Below are positions 18,727 to 26,798 of a stretch of DNA of 64,000 bases, in pieces. Both the position numbers and the translations under genes were made by a program. This DNA comes from Acidobacteriota bacterium (GTDB lineage: Bacteria > Acidobacteriota > Aminicenantia > Aminicenantales > Saccharicenantaceae), in contig JAKQUO010000019.1 in the NCBI GenBank assembly GCA_029569255.1, positions 273,175 through 337,174 of the forward strand, in the 5' to 3' direction. Position 1 is the first letter of the stretch, and every line of letters begins with the position of its first letter. The notes below the pieces were generated by a model that saw nothing but the letters and a program-made list of their open reading frames with translations, was not told where the DNA came from and searched no databases.

Positions 18727-18818
18727 TTGACAAGAAGCTGGCGAAGGGCTAGAAATGAATATATCATAGTTGTGTCAGACGCGCCAATCGTTTGTTCTGA
18801 TCGTTTCCAGGGAAAGGA
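18727..18818. promoter_or_regulatory. Divergent promoters of lacI and the ABC operon with LacI-type operator
   Basis: Minus strand: -35 TTGGCG (18782-18787), 18-bp spacer, -10 TATATT (18758-18763), driving the ABC operon. Plus strand: -35 TTGACA (18727-18732), 17-bp spacer, weak -10 TAGAAA (18750-18755), then SD GGAAAGGA (18811-18818) for lacI. CAATCGTTTGTTC (18785-18797) contains the inverted AAACGATTG core and overlaps the ABC -35 box; a partial second copy ATCGTTT follows at 18800-18806. This layout fits repression of the ABC operon and autoregulation. Confidence 0.6.
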
Positions 18819-18824
18819 TTGTCT

Positions 18825-19865
18825 ATGAGCATCAAGCAAATTCAGGAAAAGACGGGCTTCTCCTATTCGACGATTTCGCGCGTGCTCAACGGAAAAGCCA
18901 AGGAATTCCGCATTTCTGATAAAACGCGCGATTCCATCATGACAGCGGTCAAAGCGCTCGGCTACAGGCCCAATCTTGTTGCCCGGGGCCTTCGGATGCA
19001 GAAGACCAATACCATCGGGCTCATTGTGCCTGACATCCAGAACCCCTTCTTCGGGGAACTGGCCTGGCGGATGGAACGCAAGCTCCGCGGTTTCGGCTAC
19101 AGCACCATCCTCTGCAACACCGACGAGATAGCGGACAACGAGGAATATTACCTTCAAGTTCTCATTGACCGGCGGGTCGACGGCGTCATCCTCGCCCCGG
19201 TCCATACCCGGGAGTGGAAAGGCCTGGAGGAGATACGCTGGAAGAAGCCCGTCGTCCTCATCGACCGGATCTTCTTCAAAACGGACCTCCCTTGGGTCAC
19301 GGGCAGCAACGAGCAGGCCGCGGACCAGATGGTCACGACTCTCTTCCGGTTAGGCCACTCGCGCATCGCCTTCCTCGGCGGCGTGCCCCGGACTTATATG
19401 AACACGATGCGCTTCCGCGGATTCAGAAAGGCCTTCGCGCGCCGAGGCATAGCGGTAGAGTCCGGCCTCGTTTTCAACGAAGGCTACTCTCCGGCGGCCG
19501 GGAAGAAGATGATGGCCGACCTCCTCGCCAGATGCCCGGAGATCGAGGCGGTGTTCTGCGTCAACAACCTCGTCTTTTTAGGCGCCATGGCGCACGTCCA
19601 GAAGCACGAGATCGAGACCGGGCGCCGAATACTGATGGCCGCGTTCGACATCGCGCCCTACTGCGATATGTTCAAGAGACCCCTTGTCTGCGCTACCCAG
19701 GACAGGGAAAAGTTGGCCGACACGGCGGTGTCGCTGCTCATCAAAGGCATTCAGGACCCCCATCTCTCAAGAGAGCACGTCATGCTCCCGATCGACCTCT
19801 CTCTCCTCCGGATTCCCAGAACGGAGGGGGGGGGAGCATGGCAAAAAAGACTTGACAAGGGCTGA
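18825..19865 (+). CDS. LacI-family transcriptional regulator
   Basis: A 346-residue regulator. The N-terminal LacI helix-turn-helix (IKQIQEKTGFSYSTISRVLN) and hinge helix (YRPNLVARGLR) are typical, followed by a periplasmic-binding-protein-like effector domain (TIGLIVPDIQNPFFGELA). The effector is likely a sugar or sugar phosphate from the pathway encoded on both sides. ATG 18825 has SD GGAAAGGA; a TTG two codons upstream is less well placed. The three AAACGATTG sites flanking the TonB/GH172, ABC and second GH172 transcription units are its probable targets (inference from position and motif). Confidence 0.95.
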   Translation: MSIKQIQEKTGFSYSTISRVLNGKAKEFRISDKTRDSIMTAVKALGYRPNLVARGLRMQKTNTIGLIVPDIQNPFFGELAWRMERKLRGFGYSTILCNTDEIADNEEYYLQVLIDRRVDGVILAPVHTREWKGLEEIRWKKPVVLIDRIFFKTDLPWVTGSNEQAADQMVTTLFRLGHSRIAFLGGVPRTYMNTMRFRGFRKAFARRGIAVESGLVFNEGYSPAAGKKMMADLLARCPEIEAVFCVNNLVFLGAMAHVQKHEIETGRRILMAAFDIAPYCDMFKRPLVCATQDREKLADTAVSLLIKGIQDPHLSREHVMLPIDLSLLRIPRTEGGGAWQKRLDKG

Positions 19866-19899
19866 TTGCATCAAATAGACTTGAACAAACGATTGCTCT
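19852..19899 (+). promoter_or_regulatory. Promoter and LacI-type operator upstream of the second GH172 gene
   Basis: -35 TTGACA (19852-19857) lies in the last codons of lacI, with an 18-bp spacer and -10 TAGACT (19876-19881). GAACAAACGATTGCTC (19884-19899) overlaps the expected transcription start and shares AAACGATTG (19887-19895) with the other two sites. Confidence 0.6.
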
Positions 19900-20109
19900 T
19901 CCGCAATCGCGACAGGCTTAGTGAGTTTGGCGATCGTGAAACCCTCACCATCTATTCCAGTTTCGGCTTGTCCCCACGCGGCCCTCGTCGCCGGGATTGC
20001 AAATGAGTCCCTGACGCTTGGCGGGAACAACGGCCTCATCCCTCGATTGACGTTCGACATCGGCTCAATCGTCCGCGCTTCGATACATAAAAAGGAGAAC
20101 GATCCTGCC

Positions 20110-20259
20110 ATGTCTATCGTCGAGGCCGAGCTCAAAGACGCGTCCTCCAGGCTGGAGGGTTATGCCATCGGCCCGCTGAAGGGCGCGGTACGCCCCAAGG
20201 GCCGCCTGCCCGTCGGCGTCGCGGCAGATCTTCCCGTAGGGACAGGGGCCGTCCATTGA
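20110..20259 (+). pseudogene. Small ORF, possible remnant of a GH3-type hydrolase C-terminus
   Basis: Between lacI and the second GH172 gene are 460 bp without a normal gene. The most gene-like part starts at ATG 20110 with AAAGGAG 12 bases upstream and gives 49 residues. Its end, KGAVRPKGRLPVGVAADLPVG, resembles the closing 'G.v.P.GrLPV......G.G' segment of GH3 beta-N-acetylglucosaminidases. The frame is open upstream to 19921, but that part matches nothing I know. It may be a decayed gene end or the spurious translation of a long 5' leader; I favour a remnant, weakly. Confidence 0.3.
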
Positions 20260-20325
20260 CGGCGTCCTGCCGCCGGAGCTTGGCACAGGGAGAGAGCTCC
20301 GGTTCTTCAGCCAAGGAGGGATGTC

Positions 20326-22014
20326 ATGGATACTCACCCCGCTTCCGGCGCGAAACGACGACGCCGTCGGCAGTTGCCCGTCATCGTCTTGGCCGTCACG
20401 ACCGTGCTCCTGGCCTTCGCCGCCGGGCGCCAGGCTGAGCGCCGGGCCGGACGGCCTCCCGCTCCGCCGTTCCATGCCGGCGGCGAGCTGTTCCCAGAAC
20501 CCGCGCCGGCGCCGCCTCCGCCGAACGCGGTGACGGCCGACAATCCCATGATGCTCCTGGCCAGGCCGAAATATTTTTCCGCGGCCCGGGTGAGCTCATT
20601 CGCGAGGAACGGCCTCAATCTGGACACCGTCTCCGTCCCGCCCGACGGCCAAGAGGCGGTCCTGGCCGACCTCAAGGGGCCGGGGGCGATCACCCACATC
20701 TGGATGACCTATCGGGGCGGGAGCGAAAACCTCGTCCTCCGGATCTACTGGGATGGCCAGGCCGACCCGAGCGTCGAAGCGCCCCTGGGCGATTTCTTCG
20801 GGGTGGCCATGGGCTTGACCGCTCCCGTATCCAGCCTGCCCGTCCAATGCACGTCGGATGGCCAGTCGAAGAACGCCTGGTGGCACATGCCCTTCAACTC
20901 GTCCGCCCGGGTGACCCTGACGAACCTGCGCCCGCCGGACCATTTCGAGGGCACCGATGTGCCCGTCCGTCACCGGGACCGTTTCTATTATCACCTGGAC
21001 TACCAGTCCTACAGCCGGCCGCTGAAAGACCTGCGCTACTTTCACGCCCGTTTTCGAGAGACTGATCCGGCCGAGCGCGGGAAAGCGGTCACGCTCCTCG
21101 ATCTCGAGGGCGAAGGGCACTTCGTCGGCCTCGTCCTGGGCAACCGGTCCCGGACCCCGGGCTGGTTTGGCGAGGGCGATGACATCATCACGGTGGACGG
21201 CCGCCTGGCCATGGTCGGGACGGGGACCGAGGACTATTTCTGCGACGCCTGGGGGCTTCGTGTGTTCAGCGAGGCCCATTTCGGTTGCCCGGTCTTCGAG
21301 GGGCGCGAGATCGGCGACCGGACCAGCCTGTACCGTTTTCACGTCAATGATCCCATCCCTTTCCGCCGGACGTTCAAATTCGAGATCGAGCACTGGCCTT
21401 GGATCAGCGAATTCCCGAACACCGGCCGCGACTATTTTTCATGCTTGGGATTCTGGTATCAGAAGGGCTTCCACCGGCCTTGGCCGCGCCTGGGCCGGCT
21501 CATCCAAGCGGAGCCTTGGGACCCGGCCAAAGGTCGCTGGCGCGTCGCCGGCGCCCTGGAAGCCGAGGACTTGGGGGTCGTCGGCTTCAGAAGCCTCAAG
21601 GGCGAGGCAGGAAGGCCCGAGCGCGTCTTCCTCATGCCCAACCAGAGCGGCGATCACCTGCTCGAGTTCGATTCCGGAGGCGACGGCGAGCTCACTTTGG
21701 CCTTGCCCGCGGAGGCCGACGGGACCTACGATCTGAAGATACATTTCCTCCGGGCCCCCGACTACGGCATCGTCCGCTTGGCGGTCAACGGCCGCCCCTT
21801 AGGCGAAGCCGTCGACCTCTATCGGGCTTTCGTCGAGATGTTCCCTCGCCCCGTTTGGCCGCCCAAGGAATACGTTTTTCCCGGCGTCTCCCTTCATGCC
21901 GGCGTGAACACGCTGACCTTCATCGTCGACGGCAAGAACCCGGAGTCGGAAGGGGCCCGGATCGGGATCGATTGCCTGGTCTTGGAAAGAAAGCCACCGC
22001 TCTCCTCTTCCTGA
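20326..22014 (+). CDS. GH172 (DUF2961) family glycoside hydrolase, membrane-anchored or secreted
   Basis: A 562-residue second member of the family. After a basic N-terminus (KRRRRR) comes one hydrophobic segment (about residues 17-31) that acts as signal anchor or signal peptide, then a Pro-rich linker. Motifs: GPGAITHIWMT, YWDGQADPSVEAPLGDFF, WFGEGDD and GTGTEDYF. The presumed catalytic pair Glu283 and Glu302 is 19 apart, two shorter than in the other copy, so the active-site loop differs and substrate preference may too. SD AAGGAGGG (20313-20320) precedes ATG 20326. It lies behind a LacI-type operator and is the last gene of the locus. Confidence 0.85.
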   Translation: MDTHPASGAKRRRRRQLPVIVLAVTTVLLAFAAGRQAERRAGRPPAPPFHAGGELFPEPAPAPPPPNAVTADNPMMLLARPKYFSAARVSSFARNGLNLDTVSVPPDGQEAVLADLKGPGAITHIWMTYRGGSENLVLRIYWDGQADPSVEAPLGDFFGVAMGLTAPVSSLPVQCTSDGQSKNAWWHMPFNSSARVTLTNLRPPDHFEGTDVPVRHRDRFYYHLDYQSYSRPLKDLRYFHARFRETDPAERGKAVTLLDLEGEGHFVGLVLGNRSRTPGWFGEGDDIITVDGRLAMVGTGTEDYFCDAWGLRVFSEAHFGCPVFEGREIGDRTSLYRFHVNDPIPFRRTFKFEIEHWPWISEFPNTGRDYFSCLGFWYQKGFHRPWPRLGRLIQAEPWDPAKGRWRVAGALEAEDLGVVGFRSLKGEAGRPERVFLMPNQSGDHLLEFDSGGDGELTLALPAEADGTYDLKIHFLRAPDYGIVRLAVNGRPLGEAVDLYRAFVEMFPRPVWPPKEYVFPGVSLHAGVNTLTFIVDGKNPESEGARIGIDCLVLERKPPLSSS

Positions 22015-22055
22015 ACGGCGACAAGCCCATCGGTCGCGGGCCCCCGTTTCACCCC

Positions 22056-22085
22056 TTGAATCACCCGTCCCGGGCATGGTATTTT
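22056..22085 (+). promoter_or_regulatory. Promoter of the helical-repeat/HD-GYP gene pair
   Basis: -35 TTGAAT (22056-22061), 18-bp spacer, -10 TATTTT (22080-22085), about 50 bp before the ATG at 22136. Confidence 0.45.
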
Positions 22086-22135
22086 CCCCGTGAGAGAGGA
22101 CAATGTCAGCCGTCTTCGAGAGGCACAGGTGAACC

Positions 22136-24142
22136 ATGCCCCAGGACCGACCTGACGCCCCGGCCGAGAGGGCGCCGGTCTACGTCCCGCCGTCCCCCGG
22201 CCCCTCGGCCATCCCGGCCGGCAAGGAGGACCTCGTCGGGTCCATGGCCCGGGCCCTGCGCGTCGCCTTCAAGATGGCCTCGATGTACAACCCCGAGCAC
22301 CCGGCCTTCAAGAGCAGCGTCAACGACCTCCTGGCCAAGCTCGAGGCCCTCTTCACCTATCTCAACCCCGTCTCCATCGGCTTCTCGCCCCACGCCCTGC
22401 TCATCGACGGCCGCTTCTGGGAGGGCGAGCGGACCTACATGGAGCTGGCCCAGCTCTTCCATTTCCGCAAGATCAAGCGCCTGGAGATCCGGCCGGGCAT
22501 CCCCCAGGCCGAGATCATGCGCTTCGCCTCCAAGATCATGCTGCCGGTCAAGCTGTTCATCCGCGAGGGCGGCGCCCAAGCCATCGTCAAGAACGAGAGC
22601 TGCCTCCACATCGCCGTCGAGACGCTCGACTACGCCGTCCTCCTCCACGGCGAGGGCGAGGAGATCAAGGACATCTGGCCCTACCTCCTCATGGAGGCCG
22701 TCGAGGAGGACGACAGCGCCAAGTACGAGGAGCTGGCCGGGAGCTTCGAGAAGGTCGTCGGCAAGTTCAACACCGAGGACCTCATCCAGAACGAGGAGCT
22801 GCACAAGAACTTCGCCAAGTTCTTCAGCTATCTCAAGGAGACCTCGGAGGAGAAGCACCGGGTCGCCGCCAAGCAGCTCCTGAAGACCATCGCTTCGGCC
22901 CGCAAGACCCCGACCGAGTCGAAGTTCGAGAACCTCAAGCTCCTCATCTCCGACCTCAGCGAGGCGGACCTGGCCTCGACGCTCTGGGAGGAGATCATCG
23001 GCAACGAGAAGTTCGACTCCCTGAGCTTCAGCATCTTCTCCCGGATCGTCGACAAGGAGCGGCACAAGAAGATCGCCACGTCCCTCCACGCCCTCTTCCA
23101 CACCGACGATCCCGCCAACCGGCGGGCCGAGACCGAATCCAAGATCCGCATCCTCCTCTCGGGGGCCTCCTCGCAGCTGCACTCCGAGATCTACCGCCAG
23201 ACCCTGTCGAACCTCCTCAGCGAGATCGCCTTCGACAAGAAGCTCGCCCTGGACCATGCCCAGGTCCAGCGGAACTACCGCTTCCTCCTCCTCACCCTCC
23301 TGTCGCAGGAGGAGAAGGCGGAAACGGCCATGGCCGACATCGCCCGCGTCGGCGAGGAGTGGCCGCGGATCGTCGACGAGGCCGATTTCGAGTTCCTGCT
23401 GGCCTACGAGGAGGTCCTGGCGAACAGGATCGGCGCCTTCGGCGCGGAGTCGGCCTACGAGCAGGCCCGGATCTCCATCGCCGAGCACGTCGAGGGCTGC
23501 CTCCTGCGCGGCGAAACCCGGCCCGAGCTCGACCTCTTCGTCGAACGCCTCGGCCGGAGCCTCCACCCCTGGGAGGCCTACCAGGCGACGGTGTTCAAGG
23601 ACCGCATCGTCACCTCGTCGCTGCTCTCGGCCTGTTTCCGCTTCTTCCCCGGCGAGATCGAGGCGGTCCGGGCCGGGATCCGGAAGAAGGGCCGCGATGG
23701 CGATCTCCTCGGCCGGATGGCCGACGCCCTCAAGCTCATCGACACGCCCCTGTCGCTCGACCTGCTCGAGGAGATCTACGAGGCCGGCGACGACGGGGTC
23801 AAGGTCAAGGCCCTCCAGGCCATGCAGGGCCTCAAGGAGTTCGACGAGGCCTTCCTGTTCAAGGTCCTGGAAAAGAAGAACGAGCTCGTCCAGGCCGAGG
23901 CCCTGATCCTGCTCATGCGGAACCCCCGGACGAAGCACGTCGCCTTCACCAAGCTCCTGGGCCTGGCTTCCCCCTACGGCCTGCGCAACAAGGCCCTGCT
24001 CCGCAACATCGGCATCGCCGAGCGCTACGGCCTCGTCGAGGCCGCCCCCTATATCGAGACCCTGGCCGAGCGGAAGGACTTCTGGAACCGCCGCGTCCGG
24101 CAGGAGGCCGGGCGCGTCCTGGAGGCCTGGCGTGCGCGATAA
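22136..24142 (+). CDS. Large helical-repeat protein of unknown function, coupled to an HD-GYP protein
   Basis: A 668-residue soluble protein that I cannot assign to a named family. It starts with a Pro/Ala-rich stretch (residues 1-30), followed by an approximately 140-residue domain containing YNPEHPAFK, then a long all-helical body. The last 150 residues have HEAT-like repeats (VKALQAMQGL, AEALILLMRN, LRNKALLRNIG). The N-domain looks like the N-domain of the next protein, which has YTGDHPKFK at the same place and similar spacing to a 'FxFRKIKRLEI/FLEKNGVERII' strand. The stop overlaps the HD-GYP start by 11 bp, so the two are made together and probably form a complex. No catalytic motif is seen; a scaffold or regulatory role is inference. 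Confidence 0.8.
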   Translation: MPQDRPDAPAERAPVYVPPSPGPSAIPAGKEDLVGSMARALRVAFKMASMYNPEHPAFKSSVNDLLAKLEALFTYLNPVSIGFSPHALLIDGRFWEGERTYMELAQLFHFRKIKRLEIRPGIPQAEIMRFASKIMLPVKLFIREGGAQAIVKNESCLHIAVETLDYAVLLHGEGEEIKDIWPYLLMEAVEEDDSAKYEELAGSFEKVVGKFNTEDLIQNEELHKNFAKFFSYLKETSEEKHRVAAKQLLKTIASARKTPTESKFENLKLLISDLSEADLASTLWEEIIGNEKFDSLSFSIFSRIVDKERHKKIATSLHALFHTDDPANRRAETESKIRILLSGASSQLHSEIYRQTLSNLLSEIAFDKKLALDHAQVQRNYRFLLLTLLSQEEKAETAMADIARVGEEWPRIVDEADFEFLLAYEEVLANRIGAFGAESAYEQARISIAEHVEGCLLRGETRPELDLFVERLGRSLHPWEAYQATVFKDRIVTSSLLSACFRFFPGEIEAVRAGIRKKGRDGDLLGRMADALKLIDTPLSLDLLEEIYEAGDDGVKVKALQAMQGLKEFDEAFLFKVLEKKNELVQAEALILLMRNPRTKHVAFTKLLGLASPYGLRNKALLRNIGIAERYGLVEAAPYIETLAERKDFWNRRVRQEAGRVLEAWRAR

Positions 24143-25529
24143 GATCAAGATCTGCTTCATCTACCTGATGAACGCCATCCAGGCCGGCAAGATCTACACC
24201 GGCGACCACCCCAAGTTCAAGGAGTACCTCAACCGCCTCTACGGCGTCGTCCAGGAGATCCTCGAGGACCGCAAGGAGCTCGTCCTCGGCGTCGTCGGCG
24301 GCGAGGCGGCCTGGGAGGACGAGATCTTCTTCAACCTCCGGGGCAAGCTCGGCCTGCTCATCGACTTCCTGGAGAAGAACGGCGTCGAGCGGATCATCTT
24401 CCAGCAGGGCCTGCGCTTCGACGAGCTCCGCGAGTTCATCATCTTCCTGACCCGGGTCAAGCGCCAGGAGAAGATCAGCGAGCAGGAGTATTTCAGCCTC
24501 CACGGCATCCAGAACATCCGGGCCGGGAAGCTGAGGACGATGGCCAAGGACGAGGGCGCGGCCGCGGCGGCCGAGGAGACGCGGACCCGCTACGCGTCGT
24601 CGGTCCAGACGGTCAGCCACGCCCTCAACGTCGTCCTGGAGAAGGAGGAGGTCGACTACCTCGACCTGCGCTTCAACATCCTCGGCATCATGGAGGACTT
24701 CGTCGGCCGCCACCAGGAGCTCCTCAACCTCGTCTCGGTCAAGCGGCGCGACCTGGTGACCTTCGTCCACCTCCTCAACGTCGCCCTCCTGTCCATGTTC
24801 TTCGCTTCCAAGCTCCAGTTCGCCAAGGACGACGTCCTCGACCTGGGCATCGCCGCCCTCTACCACGACGTCGGCAAGCTCTACATCTCGCTCAAGGTCA
24901 TCCAGAAGAAGGACAAGCTCGACGAGAGCGAGTTCCTCCAGGTCCGCAACCACCCCCTGCTCGGGGCCCGCATCCTCGACGGCTACAAGGACGCCCTGGG
25001 CGTCCTGCCCATCATCGTCGCCTACGAGCACCACCTGCGCTACGACATGACGGGCTATCCCCGCTCGCCCTACGCCCGCAAGCCCCACGCGGCCTCGATG
25101 ATGGTCTCGATCTGCGACGTCTACGACGCCCTGGCCCTGAAGCGGTCCTACAAGAAGGACTATCCGCCCGAGAAGATCCACGAGCTGATGATGCTCGAGC
25201 GGGGCAAGATCTTCGACCCCCTGCTCCTGGACAGGTTCTTCCAGTTCGTGGGCGTCTGGCCGGTCGGGACGCTCGTCCGGATGAGCGACGACCGGGTCGG
25301 GGTCGTCCGGGCGACCAACGAGGCCGCGATCGACCGGCCGTCGGTCCAGGTCCTGGCCCCGGAGAACGCCGGGGAGGTCGTCGACCTGGCCCAGAAAACC
25401 GGCGTCCGCATCGTCGAGTCCCTCAACCCCCACGCCGAGGGCGGGCGGTACCTGCCGCTCATCGGCTGCCCGGCGCCCCTCTCGGACGGGGACGAGGCGG
25501 ACGGCGAGGGTCCGGAGATCGACCTGTAA
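24132..25529 (+). CDS. HD-GYP domain protein, probable cyclic-di-nucleotide phosphodiesterase or variant
   Basis: A 465-residue protein beginning at GTG 24132 inside the preceding gene. Residues 1-150 form an N-domain shared with the upstream protein. Residues about 185-385 form an HD-GYP domain: HD pair His245-Asp246 in YHDVGK, then HPLLGA, EHHLRYDMTGYP and CDVYDALALKRSYK. HD-GYP enzymes hydrolyse c-di-GMP or related nucleotides using a two- or three-metal centre. The usual HHE..DG.GYP motif is altered: the Glu after HH is Leu and the DG is DM, though GYP stays. Activity may therefore be changed. A C-terminal segment (about 385-455) has the small beta domain common after HD-GYP. No membrane segment or receiver domain. 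Confidence 0.88.
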   Translation: MRDKIKICFIYLMNAIQAGKIYTGDHPKFKEYLNRLYGVVQEILEDRKELVLGVVGGEAAWEDEIFFNLRGKLGLLIDFLEKNGVERIIFQQGLRFDELREFIIFLTRVKRQEKISEQEYFSLHGIQNIRAGKLRTMAKDEGAAAAAEETRTRYASSVQTVSHALNVVLEKEEVDYLDLRFNILGIMEDFVGRHQELLNLVSVKRRDLVTFVHLLNVALLSMFFASKLQFAKDDVLDLGIAALYHDVGKLYISLKVIQKKDKLDESEFLQVRNHPLLGARILDGYKDALGVLPIIVAYEHHLRYDMTGYPRSPYARKPHAASMMVSICDVYDALALKRSYKKDYPPEKIHELMMLERGKIFDPLLLDRFFQFVGVWPVGTLVRMSDDRVGVVRATNEAAIDRPSVQVLAPENAGEVVDLAQKTGVRIVESLNPHAEGGRYLPLIGCPAPLSDGDEADGEGPEIDL

Positions 25530-25544
25530 GGACGGGGAAAGGCC

Positions 25545-25724
25545 ATGTGCGGCATCAGCGGTTGCGTCGGCGCCCGCGACATCGCGCCCGTCCTCGTCGA
25601 AGGCCTGCGCCGACTCGAATACCGCGGCTACGGCTCGGCCGGCGTCGCCGTGGAGCGACAGGGGGACATGTCCCTGGCACGTGTCCCCGTTATTGCCGGG
25701 CGAGGCCGCATTGGAGTATCCTGA
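25545..25724 (+). pseudogene. glmS: Truncated 5' end of glmS (glucosamine-6-phosphate synthase)
   Basis: ATG 25545 follows GGGGAAAGG and opens [20 protein letters not shown], the unmistakable N-terminus of GlmS with the nucleophile Cys2. The next conserved segment reads [14 protein letters not shown] where functional enzymes have GYDSAG. Homology stops after about 38 residues, at roughly 25660, where a palindromic GGGGACATGTCCC begins; the frame then ends at TGA 25722. Intact GlmS is about 600 residues, so this is a remnant, 15 bp downstream of the HD-GYP gene. It lacks both the rest of the glutaminase and the isomerase domains. Confidence 0.8.
25661..25689. repeat. Palindromic sequence at the glmS truncation point
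   Basis: GGGACATGTCCC is a perfect 12-bp palindrome, followed six bases later by CGTGTCCCCG, which repeats the TGTCCC end. It coincides with the point where glmS homology stops, which suggests a rearrangement scar or a short REP-like element. I see no other copy in the window. Confidence 0.4.
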
Positions 25725-25741
25725 GAACCGAGGAGTACCCG

Positions 25742-26524
25742 ATGAACGATCGAACGCTCCGGCGCTCCGGCGCCGTCCTCGCCGCCGCCGTCCTTCTGGC
25801 CGCGGCCGGGCTGGCCCAGGGGGGGAAGCCCAAGGCCGTCTTCAAAGCGGTCTCCCACGATTTCGGACAGGTCAAGCAGGGCGACGTCGTCAGCCACGAG
25901 TTCGTCTTCAAGAACGAGGGCGGAGCCCCGCTCGTCGTCGAGAGCGTCGAGACGACCTGCGGCTGCACGGCCGCGCTCGTCTCCGAGAAGAGGATCGATC
26001 CGGGCATGGAGGGGCGGATCAAGGCCACCTTCGACACCCGGGGCTACTCCGGGCGCATGACGCGCTATCTCTACCTCGTCTCCAACGACGCCGCGGCCCC
26101 CCGGCGGGAGCTCAGCCTCAGCGTCGACATCCAGGTCCCGCCGTCGGCCCGCATCGACGTCGACCGCTACAACGTCGACATGGGCATCGTCCTCGAGGGC
26201 GAGGCGCCGGCGGCGAAGATCAGGATCTCGAGCGTCGGACAGCGCGGGCTCCGGGTCGAGATGGCCCACGAGAACGTCAAGTTCTTCTCCGGCGGCCGGC
26301 CCCTGGCCTCGCCGTTCACCCTGCCGGTCGGCGAGTCGCGCGAGGTCGAGCTGCGCTTCCCGCCCCAGCCCCAGGCCGGCCTCCAGCGCGACTACGTCGT
26401 CATCAGGTCGAACGACCCGGTCCGCGCGACGCTGTCCATCTACGTCGGCCGCTACGTCGTCACCCGCCAGGAGCTCCGCGAGCTCTTCGACAAGTACGGC
26501 AAGGTCCTCAAGGACAAGGATTAG
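25742..26524 (+). CDS. DUF1573 family exported protein
   Basis: A 260-residue protein with signal peptide (residues 1-25, cleavage near LAQG) and two Ig-like beta-sandwich domains. The DUF1573 hallmarks are clear: HDFGQVKQGDVVSHEFVFKNEG, then VETTCGCTAAL and PGMEGRIKATFDT. The family is common in Bacteroidota, Acidobacteriota and relatives, with no settled function; a periplasmic structural or binding role is usual speculation. ATG 25742 has GAGGAG six bases upstream; a weak promoter (TTGCCG, 18 bp, TATCCT ending at 25722) lies just before. Confidence 0.85.
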   Translation: MNDRTLRRSGAVLAAAVLLAAAGLAQGGKPKAVFKAVSHDFGQVKQGDVVSHEFVFKNEGGAPLVVESVETTCGCTAALVSEKRIDPGMEGRIKATFDTRGYSGRMTRYLYLVSNDAAAPRRELSLSVDIQVPPSARIDVDRYNVDMGIVLEGEAPAAKIRISSVGQRGLRVEMAHENVKFFSGGRPLASPFTLPVGESREVELRFPPQPQAGLQRDYVVIRSNDPVRATLSIYVGRYVVTRQELRELFDKYGKVLKDKD

Positions 26525-26560
26525 GAGGGACGGCGCCGGCCCGCCGGCGCCCGGGGAGGC

Positions 26561-26788
26561 ATGGCCCGCATCCTGACGGTCAAGGTCCAGGCCCGCTCCA
26601 GGGCGCCGGGCGTCGAGGCGGCCGGCCCCGACGAGTTCCGGGTCCGGGTCCGGGCCGCCCCGGAGAAGGGGCGGGCCAACAAGGAGGCGGCCGAGCGGCT
26701 GGCCGCGCACCTCGGCCTTCCGCCCTCGCGCTTGACGCTCGTCGGGGGCGCGGCCTCGTCCCGCAAGCGGTTCCGGGTCGAGGGCTGA
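26561..26788 (+). CDS. DUF167 (YggU-like) protein
   Basis: A 75-residue protein of the small conserved YggU/DUF167 family. Visible motifs are VKVQARSRAPGV, RVRAAPEKGRANKEAAERLA and LVGGAASSRKRFRV. Cytoplasmic; biochemical role unknown. ATG 26561 follows GGGGAGG; 11 bp before the transporter gene, likely one operon with DUF1573. Confidence 0.9.
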   Translation: MARILTVKVQARSRAPGVEAAGPDEFRVRVRAAPEKGRANKEAAERLAAHLGLPPSRLTLVGGAASSRKRFRVEG

Positions 26789-26798
26789 GGGGGGGAGC

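Noticed and set aside
19921-20109. Upstream extension of the small ORF between lacI and GH172
   Set aside because: Same frame is open, but it starts at a GTG without SD, and no part matches a family I recognise.
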